Of a stretch of DNA of 64,000 nt, positions 1-64,000 are shown one piece after another. Below the pieces are notes generated by a model. The model made no database searches and was not told the origin of the DNA. It saw only the letters and a list, made by a program, of their open reading frames with translations. Position numbers and translations under genes: made by a program. This DNA comes from Engraulis encrasicolus (lineage: Eukaryota; Chordata; Actinopteri; Clupeiformes; Engraulidae): contig NC_085862.1 in NCBI RefSeq assembly GCF_034702125.1, positions 14,432,396 to 14,496,395 on the forward strand, written 5' to 3'. Numbering within the stretch: the stretch's first letter is position 1; each line of letters begins with the position of its first letter.

Positions 1-262
1 GAAACTGGGCTGCCTATTGCCAAATTTGATCTTTACATGAAAGTTTATAATAAACACATATTTTCTAGTATGGTCCAAGCACAGAGTGATTTTTGCAGCT
101 AAAAATGGCTATTTTTGGAAATTCAAAATGGCGGACCATGGAGAAGATCCCCCTTTTCATGTATGAAAAGTGCAATTTTTCCAGTCATAATGAATACTTC
201 TACATTAGTGAATGAGCAGCATGAATTCTGGAAATAAACTAAAAATCTCACTCAGTGTCCCT
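1..262 (-). mobile_element. fish MITE-like repeat, copy 1
   Basis: The reverse complement of this stretch, starting TTAAAGGGACACTGAGTG, aligns over its whole length with 20755-21050. Shared blocks include CTTCTCCATGG...CCGCCATTTTGAAT and TAAAGATCAAATTTGGCA. The two copies are in opposite orientation in the window. The family is unnamed here. Confidence 0.7.
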
Positions 263-907
263 TTAAGGAAATCACAGCTCTCCAGCACCCGGATGGTGAC
301 TGTAAATAATCCCAATGTCCACACAAGGATGTTCCACAGAGGATTATTATATTGATAAGATTCAGAGGAAGCAAAAACAGATACAGCTTACTTTCATGTA
401 GCGTACTTTCTAACTGACAGTTATTGTCATGCGCAGAGGCTGTACACACGCAATGGCTGGAATCTATTAAAAGGTACAGAACACCATTTCTATTTACTAT
501 ATATGGTCTCCAACACCACGTCCAGCTGAAGACAGATGAAAACATTTGCTTTTTCGCGACCCATACTCCTTACTTCCCCATATTCCAAACGACAAACAAT
601 TTTTTGTCAATTAAGAAAGCCAATTTTCAACTTGAGCTTCACAGGAATAGCAAATGCATTTATAGCAACCCTAAGTGAAGGTGAAGACCTTAGCTAACCA
701 ATTTATAGAATTATATGAATTGTTTTTAAGTCGCTTTTGTCAAAAGCGTAGACCTACTGAATGTAGTATAATGTAATGTCTAACTGGGGTTTTCCTATAT
801 TTATACAAAATCCCTTTCATATGCGACCCCCCTGCAGTGCTTCCGCAACCCTCCCCCAGGGGTCCTGCTGCCTCTTGGATATTGGGCCAGCGGCCTGTCC
901 TGTACAG

Positions 908-1240
908 CAGTAGTTCTTAACCTGGGGTGCGGGCACCCCCTGGGGGTGCGCCAGAGATTCCAGGGGGTGCGCAGAATTTTGTTTGTGTTGAGGTTGTGAC
1001 CAAAATTATGCTTGCAAACCTTATAGTTAGGTCTAATTATTACCAAATTATAGCATGTTATGGTCCCCATTTTAAGTCTATTTTAGTTTAATGTCTCAAG
1101 CAAGAATCATTGTAATTAATCAATTAATCTTTTTTTAAAAAACATTTTTAGTGCATATACACGTGCGGAAGTTTGTGTTGGCGGTGCGCGACTTGTCTTC
1201 GAAAGGGGGTGCGTTAAGTAAAAAAGGTTAAGAACCACTG
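908..1240. mobile_element. hAT-like MITE ('TTCTTAACC' family)
   Basis: The termini CAGTAGTTCTTAACC and GGTTAAGAACCACTG form inverted repeats. The element is flanked by a perfect 8-bp duplication CTGTACAG (900-907 and 1241-1248). It is non-coding and related to 33246-33568 and 61448-61782. Confidence 0.88.
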
Positions 1241-1254
1241 CTGTACAGCACTGT

Positions 1255-1694
1255 GAGGAGAGGAGAGGAGAGGAGAGGAGAGGAGAGGAGAGAAGGAGAG
1301 GAGAGGAGAGGAGAGGAGAGGAGAGGAGAGGAGAGGAGAGGAGAAGGGGATAGAAGAGAGGAGAGGAGAGGAGAGGAGAAGGGGATAGAAGAGAGGAGAG
1401 GAGAGGAGAGGAGGGAAGAGGAGAGGAGAGGAGAGGATGGGAGAGGAGAGTAGAGGAGAGGAGAGGAGGGGAGAGGAGGGAAGAGGAGGGGAGAGGAGGG
1501 AGATGAGAGTAGAGTAGAGGAGAGGAGAGGAGAGGACAGGACAGGAGAGGAGAGGAGAGGAGAGGAGAGTAGAGGAGGGGAGGGGAGAGGAGAGGAGAGG
1601 AGGGGAGAGGAGTGGAGAGGAGAGGAGAGGAGAGTAGAGGAGGGGAGAGTAGAGGAGGGGAGAGGGGAGGAGAGTAGAGGAGGGGAGGGGAGAG
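1255..1694. repeat. (GGAGA)n polypurine array
   Basis: A ~440-bp imperfect pentanucleotide array immediately next to the MITE above. The long open frames on either strand here are only the repeat read through. Confidence 0.95.
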
Positions 1695-2054
1695 AGTCTG
1701 CTTCATTTAAAAGGGTGTGTAAAAGTGCTGAGGTGTTCACCAAACTCAGCGAAGCGACTAAGGAGAAAAGAGAACTCCCGGGGCCCGCACAGCACTCCAT
1801 TTTGTGAAACTAAAATAATGGAAAACACTCAACTCATGCCAAGGTTCACGATATCTTTAATTTAAAAAAAAGTTTAGATGTGCTTTACTTGTATGTAATG
1901 TCATGTAAAAGAAAAAAATGGTAGAGAACTCGTCCCAAATCTCCAGATCCTCTCTCCCCTCTCCTCTCTAATTTCCTGTCTAATTCATAAAAGTGTAAAA
2001 GCCCGAAAAATACCTTAAAACAAATAAAGCAAAAAAACTGTTTAGAGTACTGAC

Positions 2055-20062
<18,008 letters not shown>

Positions 20063-20540
20063 TGTGTTCAGTAGGTTGCTACTGAGATAGTATTCGACTG
20101 CTTTCCAGGCTCTTTTGACGCTTTATGTACATATAAAGCGGTCGACAAATCAGTTTTTCGTCGGGTGGCAAGCTAGGTAGCGTTACGTATCGCTAATGCT
20201 AGCTTCCATCATTTACTCATTGGGTGGCTGGCTAGCTAGCGCGCTAGCCAGCAACAGAAAAAAAGATCTCCACCAACTATAAGAGAAAACAAAACTCGCT
20301 GTGACTCAAAGCCAACAACTGGTATGCACCTACACGATTTTGCACTCTTAAATCAAACGGTTATGGACAACGGTACCAAGAGGTGTTATTTTAAACAACT
20401 ATTCCTTATCTCTTTAAATTCGGCGGCAGCTGTGCGGTCTCGATGCCCGGAAGTGAAGATACCCTACTGCGCAATCTCAGTCAAAATAAGGCGGGCCTAA
20501 CACTCGCTGCTTCGGAAGCCACGCCCACAACACTATCTTC
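20063..20540 (-). promoter_or_regulatory. sin3b: probable sin3b 5'UTR and TATA-less promoter
   Basis: This stretch lies immediately upstream of the sin3b start codon. At 20447-20455 it carries CCGGAAGTG, an ETS/GABP-type site common in housekeeping promoters, next to a locally CpG-richer patch (20420-20460, 20485-20525). No TATA box is placed convincingly. The start site is inferred, not seen. Confidence 0.4.
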
Positions 20541-20752
20541 AAAAGGACAGACCTTTCACTGTCCATCTCTGTGGGACAGAGTGCACATAATTATGAACAA
20601 CTTGTTTTTGTCTTTCATATTTTTACGGTTTTTTTCAGGCAGACAGATAGCAAAACTTATTTATGTCTGTTAATTATGATGCTATTAGGTGCCAAGTCAT
20701 TTTTCTCTGCAGTGAAGAACTGAACTGACTTTTCAGCTGATTAAAAAAAAAA

Positions 20753-21055
20753 CTTAAAGGTGGACTGTGTAATATTTTTGGTACAGTAATTCATTTCCAG
20801 AATTAATGCTGCCCATTCTTATTCTAATACTTACCACCAAATTATTCAATTTGACTGACATTGCAGTTCTCATAGGCCATGAAAAGGGGCATCTTCTCCA
20901 TGGGCCGCCATTTTGAATGTCCAAAAACAGACAGTTTTACCTGCAAAACTCACTTACTTTGGTCATACTAGTAAATTGGTTTATTATTTAGTAAATATTA
21001 ATGTAAAGATCAAATTTGGCACTAGGCAGCACAGTTTCAATGAGCAGCTTAGTTG
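20753..21055 (+). mobile_element. fish MITE-like repeat, copy 2
   Basis: Starts TTAAAGGTGGACTGTGTAAT and is homologous, in opposite orientation, to 1-262. It lies just upstream of the sin3b promoter. No coding capacity is seen. Confidence 0.7.
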
Positions 21056-21298
21056 CTCTGACCACCACCACAGTACACCTTTATCTATCATAACATATCC
21101 ACCACACAATAATGAGAAACCAATTCTGGGTCCTCCTTCTCAGACCCCGGGCAACTGGTCCCTTTGCCCCCCTCTGTCTGCTTCCCTGTTGACACAGATA
21201 TCACCTTGAAGCACTCTGCTCTGCTTTTACAAATGTGAGCTATATTCCAATAGCTAAATCAACTGACAATCAATTTCTATAGGCCTACGCAAATAGGC

Positions 21299-21807
21299 CA
21301 GAGGAGGGCAAACTCAGGCCCGGGGGCCACATGCGGCCCGCTGAGCCATTGCATGTGGCCCTCAGAGCCTTTATAAGACAGACAACTTTTCATACGGTCA
21401 CTCATCATTCTTAAAATAGCGACCTAAAACAGGGGACTTGTGAACTTAAAGGTAGCCTCTTACTGCGGTCGCCGGCGGGCCTATTCGATATTTGTTGAAA
21501 ATACTCAACTACGTCATAACAACATTGCTATGACATTACAGAGAGCCTTAAGTAACAGATTAAGACATAGCCATTACAATTTTGGTGACAGTAAGGTTAT
21601 AACATGGCTTTGCGGTAAGGGATTAACCAAGTACTTGGGCTACATTTAAATACCTTTCCATATAATGTGCTGGAATGGCAAAGCTGACAAGCTATGGCAG
21701 TGTATACTATTTGTTATTATTGACACGGGGCAAGTTGCCTGCGACATCTGGCCCTTTGGTCAATATTCTTCACCCAATGTGTCGGCAAAAATAATTGCCC
21801 AGCCCTG
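21299..21807. mobile_element. probable hAT-like repeat
   Basis: Left end CAGAGGAGGGCAAACTCAGG, right end ATAATTGCCCAGCCCTG. The ends are imperfectly inverted and the flanking 8-mers do not match, so the boundaries or the insertion history are uncertain. Confidence 0.4.
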
Positions 21808-22454
21808 GCCCAGGAAACATGTCCATGTTCAATGCTTTCCTAATAGTAATGAGACAATGTGTTCCTAACAATAAGACATTGTTCAGAGCATGCACTAAAT
21901 AAAGAATCTGACACCAAATAAAGATTTTAAAAATAAGCGTGGTTTATAAAACCCAGGTATGACAGGATCACCAAAGTGTACACTGAAATACAAATGAAAC
22001 CATCAGTTAAACCATTGAAGTACAGCATGTCACACTAAACGTTTACAAACTATTCTCTCAGGGTAAGACTTCTCTTTGTAAATACCTTCAAAACACATAA
22101 CCACAAACATCTGGTTCTATTTTATATTTTCTTTTTTTTTGTCCATTTAAATGACCTGAAATACAACTACAGCATCAACTACAAACAGCGTCACAGTTTT
22201 TTTTTATTTAAGGAAGAAAGGATACAACATCAAGAAGTTAGAAAATATGCAGAGGTCACCTACTTAAATGGCATCTGTTCAGCAGGCATTACAAGTCAAC
22301 AAAAATGATCACGCCATGTCTCCCCGTGACACAAATGAGATGACACAGGGTTTTGCACTTCATTTCTGTTACTCTAATAACATCAACATTAGAAAAAAAC
22401 ACCCTGATGTGTGTAATAGACGCGTCCACAGGATTCATTTCACACAGAGTTGAC

Positions 22455-22547
22455 ACAGATTACAGTAGTCCTGCATTTCAGATTACAGTAGTCCTGTATT
22501 TTAGATTACAGTAGTCCTGCATTTCAGATTACAGTAGTCCTGTATTT
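22455..22547. repeat. 24-bp tandem repeat
   Basis: Four units of ATTACAGTAGTCCTGCATTT, alternating between CTGCATTTC and CTGTATTT variants. Confidence 0.9.
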
Positions 22548-22682
22548 CACAGCTTTCTACATCAGTATTTATGACATACATACAAAGGTTTCCTGTAAGC
22601 ACATCACGTTTTAACGGAGAGGGCTCTAGATATATCGAAACCGCCCACACCCTATGAATGACAGAAGGACTAGTGCCACAAC

Positions 22683-22797
22683 CAGTGATGGGCAAGTTAC
22701 TAAAAAACTGTAATGCGTTACTGAATACATTTTACTGTCAAAAAAGTAATGCATTACAGTAATGAGTAACTTTTGTAATGCCTTATTCTCAACTCTG
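22683..22797. mobile_element. short hAT-like MITE
   Basis: Begins CAGTGATGGGCAAGTTACT and ends TTCTCAACTCTG, with GTAATGCGTTAC...GTAATGCATTAC internal inverted motifs. The flanks GCCACAAC/GCACAAC differ by one deletion. Confidence 0.5.
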
Positions 22798-23320
22798 GCA
22801 CAACCCCCAAGACCCACATCCTTGTCTAACTGAGTGAAACACAGATCACTCACAACAATTTTTAATGCAATATGCAAACCCTGGGATACGAGGATGGTGG
22901 AACTCCATTAGAAAGATACATCAAGATAAGATCAACCACAGTCCATATTCACTAAGGTTTGTCTTTCTTCTTCTTCTTCTTCTTCTTTTAAATACACATT
23001 TTTAAAAGGTTTTACATCATAAGAATGAGTGCAGGATCAAAACACCCCACCCCCCTCCCCCACCCATTCCCAACATCCCTCATCATCTTAATACTGTTCG
23101 TTAACACAAATGCAGGAGCATGTACATAAATAATTAACAATACAACCAAAATGCGTACTTTATATACATGATGGAAAAATCAATTAAAATATATTTACAA
23201 TGGCAAAAAATAAAAACAACATACAAGACACTTGGCAAAGCGGTAATGAGTACGGTGAGTTTGGCGCGGTCTGACAGAGAGGATTGTGCTCCGTATCATT
23301 TGACTTTGTGCACCGACATA

Positions 23321-23321
23321 C

Positions 23322-23407
<86 letters not shown>
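23321..23407. repeat. (TG)n microsatellite
   Basis: Near-pure TG in the intergenic region / probable xpr1 3'UTR. Confidence 0.97.
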
Positions 23408-23408
<1 letters not shown>

Positions 23409-24584
23409 ACTCATAGGCAACCAAAGGTGTAGAGCACTCCATTGAAATCCGTTTAGAAAAAAAAAACTAAAGAAAAGGCAGATCTGCAGAGTTACAGCAC
23501 ATTGCTGGATGTTCTTTGGTGGCAGACGTCAAAATGATCCAGGTGCCCAATTGAGAACAAACTCTCATGTTGGCTATCAAAGTGATTGAAAACACAAATA
23601 TTCATCACTAACAACAACACTTACAAAAATCAGAGTGCTCAATCTTTCTCAATGATTAGTATCATCCACAATATTAAACCCTAACCGTAGCATTATTCTA
23701 AAATGTTGAGCTAAGGAGTGCATTACTTCTTATCTTTTTTTTTTTTTACACAAACAAGCCAATATCAACATCAGTGGAACACTTTTTTTCTCTAATTCGT
23801 CTTATGGGTTCACTGAAAATTGTCTGAGCACGAAAGTCACTAAAAATAGGAAACATAAACTGATCACTGTTGTGGACACGATGATGGTACAGATCTCAGA
23901 GATTTTAGTACAGACACGTTGACACGATGAGAAAGCGCACGAGTGGGCAGAGAGCACATAACAAGCACAGCAAAGCGGTGAGTACTGTAGTCACTTTGGT
24001 TAAAAAGCGTCTGCCAAATACAATGTCATGTAATTACTAATGAGTACATGTACTACAGTATATCCATCCCCTGAGAGCCAGGCGGCCTGTGAAAGTCAGA
24101 CCTAGCCCTGCTCTCAAAGTTACAACCGGTTCGGATTGTGCTCGCAAACAAGTCTACAAGTGATCAGGCCATGCATGGAAAAACACAAAGTCAACTGCAC
24201 CTACTCCTGCTCTGGTCATGAGTTGATATTTTTCATCCAGATCTGTTATATGAGACGTGGGACTATGAATGGCACAGAGCTGTTCTGTTTCAGAAAACAC
24301 AGCGGAGAAGAGGAGAGTGCGCTATGCTACAGGCAGAGTTCTCAAAGCTGGATGTTCAGTTTGTTTTTATCCATTTTACAGTCAGATAGAGAGGCAGTGG
24401 TCACTGATTATTTTAAAAGTTGGAAGCCAGAGTAAAAAGAATGGGAGATTATCCTTCACCTTCCAGATCAGGTCCAGACCACAGATGGAGATGGGTCAGA
24501 GCGAAGCAGTAAGTCTGTCACTCCCGGCCGGGACACAACTACTAGGACTGCAGCATATCACCAACCCTCCTGGTCCAGGTAACT

Positions 24585-24710
24585 CACTGAATCACAAGTG
24601 TGAAGAAGTCCTGCACACTGTCCATTCCACCAACAAACTTTAATACATCGTTTCGGTCATCCAGAATGGACAGTGTGCGGGATTTCTTTACACTTGAATG
24701 ACATCCCCAC
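24585..24710. repeat. short inverted repeat (hairpin-type MITE?)
   Basis: CACAAGTGTGAAGAAGTCCT...GCACACTGTCCATTCC is the inverted counterpart of GAATGGACAGTGTGC...TTTACACTTG. The loop is ~25 bp. Confidence 0.65.
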
Positions 24711-26024
24711 TGGGATAATATCCAACCACAGAGGTGTGCAAAAGCGTAATTTTGAGCCCACTGAATCACGCCACAAAGCAAAGCCGCACTACTGCCCTGC
24801 AATACTGACTAGCCGCGAGGCAAGGTGAAATACTGTTTTCAATGTAAATAAATAAGGTCAAAGGTCAACTTATGAACAATTTTAGGCAAACTCAGTGTGC
24901 TTGGACATGGCGTGTCTCAAATTCCCAACCCCACTTTTTCAGAAGTCAAAAATGCCACCGATTAAAAATAAATAAATCTGTTTTCAGCAGTACTAAAACT
25001 TGTGGAGGGGAAAACACCATGCCAGACGTGTTGTTGAAATCACACCAGTGTTTTACAGAAGGCCCACGGCAACAATAAAAGGAAATCTAATTGGTCCCCA
25101 GCTTTGACTTCTAAGTGTTGTTGCACGATTATGACCAATGAACAGTGTCTCATTCGCCTGCTTGTCTTCCTGCCTCATACTGTACCATAAGAAGCTTTAA
25201 TGTTGGCAGGTGCGTTCAGGGATGACTAAAGGCTGAGATGCCATAACTAGTATAGCAGTTTTGCTTAGCTATAATGGGAAACTACTGGTGCTTTCTTACC
25301 TCAGTGAGGCGGTATGAAGCCCCGAGGGTAACGTTTTGACAATGCAAATACGCTCCAGAGGCTCTGATACGGGAAGTGTATTTTAGGGATGTACTGTACT
25401 GCCTGGAGCAGTGGCAACAGACAGAATACTCTTATTTTGAAGAGATTTGACTGACAAATAGCTACAGTAGTATATGAAGAGCTTTCCCTTACGGTGTTGT
25501 CCTTGACAGTACCCAAGAAAACAGGGCAGTGGCACTAATCCAAAATTTGTAATAGCAAGAAATTCCACTGATTCATCACATACTCTGACCAGATAAAAAA
25601 AACATGCTAGGCCAGATTGCGATGTCTAGTGAGTGGACACATGGTCAGTAGCGCTGTACTCTCCAATGGGAGCCTGTGGCTTCATTTGGACTCATTGCAA
25701 CAACCCAAGACCCAAACATGGTCATCCCTGCAAACAATAAATAAAATAAAGTAAAATAAAATCTAATTTTCAAAATTACACGAATGACAAATGACATTAA
25801 AATACAAAGAAATATATACCAAAAAAATGATCTCGTCTGTAGTGATATATTATATTAAGTTTCTGGCTTTCACTTGCGAGTATTGCATGAATATTCTGTT
25901 TACATACATGCATGCTCCTAGCGAGAATTCTAAGGAGCAACTACATGAAATATATAAAGTGTAAAAACTGCACTGCTGTTTTACTGTACATGTGTCTGAG
26001 TCTAATGGTCTAATCCCATCTACC

Positions 26025-26191
26025 CAGTGCTTAATTTGAGGGGGAGCAAGGGGAAGCTAGCTCCGGAACCTCAGACGAGAGCTCCGGAACCTTGGACGGA
26101 ACCTCATGGAAAGACATCACAGACCCCCCCTCGGGGAGGAGCCACCCATCCTCTGTGCTCCGGGTCCTCCCGCTTGACAAATTAAGCACTG
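26025..26191. mobile_element. hAT-like MITE ('GTGCTTAATTTG' family)
   Basis: The ends CAGTGCTTAATTTG and CAAATTAAGCACTG are exact inverted repeats. It has a perfect 8-bp TSD CATCTACC (26017-26024 and 26192-26199). Confidence 0.92.
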
Positions 26192-26637
26192 CATCTACCC
26201 ATCTCCCTTTGTTTTACTCTGCCTGTTACAACATGCTCCTCTGCTTCAGTTTACCATAAGGTTTGTAAACAATCTTTTAATTACTATTATTTCTGTATTT
26301 TTTTTTTGTAATTTATGCATCTTCAATAAAAATGTCATGACAAATAAATATACAAACACAAAAGTATTAACAAAGAGTGACAAAAAAACAACATGATTTA
26401 AAAAGTCTGATTAAAAAATACTTGGAGAAAAATCCCAAGAAGTGCCTGTGTGTTCATAATATCGGCAAACGTATGTGTGTGTGTGGGTGTGTGTGTCCTG
26501 ACTCTTCTGTCGTTGTTATTCTACTATTGAACTGTCCTGATGTCATGAATTGTATTGAACTGTCCACATGATCATGTCGTTGTGCTTCAGTTGGTCAGCT
26601 TCCTCCTCTAGGTGCACGTGAGAGGGTTGGAACAAGG

Positions 26638-26786
<149 letters not shown>

Positions 26787-26851
26787 CTTGATGAGTCCGG
26801 AGGAGGTCATGCGTGATGAGGCAGCTGTTTGATGGACAGATCAAGGGGGCA

Positions 26852-27165
26852 GTGGAGAGGAGAGGAGAGGAGAGTAGAGGAGAGGAGAGGAGAGGACAGG
26901 ACAGGAGAGGAGAGGAGAGGAGAGGAGAGGAGAGGAGAGGAGAGAGGAGAGAGGAGAGGAGAGAGGAGAGAGGAGAGGAGAGCGGAGGAGAGGAGAGAGG
27001 AGAGGAGGGAATGGGTGTCCTGGCAGGACCGTAGAGGAGACGAGAAAGAGAGGAGAGAAGCGAGAAGAGAGAGGAGAGAGGAGAGAGGCGAGGGGACGCA
27101 TGGGTGTCCTGGCAGGAACGTAGAGGAGAGAGGAGAGGGGAGGACGGATGGGTGTCCTGGCAGGA
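26852..27165. repeat. (GGAGA)n array with GGGTGTCCTGGCAGGA higher-order units
   Basis: A polypurine array directly 3' of the xpr1 stop. The motif ATGGGTGTCCTGGCAGGA recurs at about 27010, 27101 and 27148, so the array also has a ~45-90-bp higher-order period. Confidence 0.9.
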
Positions 27166-27199
27166 ACATGGCGACGTTGGCGGTGGCAACAGTGGCTGC

Positions 27200-63954
<36,755 letters not shown>

Positions 63955-64000
63955 CTGCAGGGCGCAAAAGGAAAGGAAAGCAAAGCCGATCAGCGGTGGA

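Noticed and set aside
1116..1800. Long open frames of SPLLSSPLL / ERRGEER type (also at 26608-27216, 55486-56841, 60350-60978)
   Set aside because: They are (GGAGA)n read in all frames. A 5-bp repeat without stop codons stays open on both strands, and no splice-linked protein homology is seen.

Overview
This window looks like nuclear DNA of a ray-finned (teleost) fish. It is A/T-moderate and packed with very long (TG)n, (GA)n and (GGAGA)n arrays. It has many non-autonomous DNA transposons of fish type, tRNA-derived SINEs, and spliced vertebrate genes whose conserved proteins are recognisable exon by exon. No bacterial or viral gene organisation is present. A clupeiform-like fish is possible from the microsatellite load, but I cannot establish the species.

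Two host genes lie on the minus strand, head to tail. (1) sin3b (SIN3B transcriptional corepressor scaffold): ten coding exons from the start codon at 20062 down to 2055. They join in frame to 551 codons (PAH1, PAH2, PAH3 and the start of the HDAC-interaction domain); the 3' part lies outside the window. (2) xpr1 (phosphate exporter XPR1): the last six coding exons from 63954 down to the stop codon at 27200. They join in frame to 317 residues plus stop (membrane/EXS part and acidic C-terminus); the SPX-encoding 5' exons lie outside. The 20.1-27.2 kb stretch between them holds the sin3b promoter side and probably the xpr1 3'UTR.

The introns are where the novelty is. The 25-kb xpr1 intron between 32265 and 57468 holds a Ty3/gypsy-like LTR retrotransposon (42136-49940, near-identical LTRs, 5-bp TSD). 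A 3.5-kb near-palindromic DNA element interrupts its gag, and its reverse-transcriptase core is deleted. The same intron holds a palindromic 'GCAGAATTATTAGGC' element (51208-54611) interrupted by a TTAA-flanked piggyBac-like element, which in turn carries telomere-like (CCCTAA)n. At least 17 short elements with hAT-like 8-bp target duplications occur across the window, two pairs of them in identical target sequences.

The most unusual pattern is that exon-intron boundaries of BOTH genes have been copied into the flanking introns. For sin3b exons 8, 9 and 10 (and possibly 3) and the four xpr1 exons at 63.8, 57.5, 29.5 and 27.2 kb, a short piece spanning the exon edge plus its splice site recurs once or many times next to long microsatellites. 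Two of these edges have grown into minisatellites: about 13 copies of the sin3b exon-8 donor edge at 8.24-8.91 kb, and about 14 copies of an xpr1 acceptor edge at 29.68-31.22 kb. The sense strand there carries serial decoy splice sites. Gene identities come from protein similarity I recognise; coordinates were read by hand, so edges of repeats may be off by a few bases.
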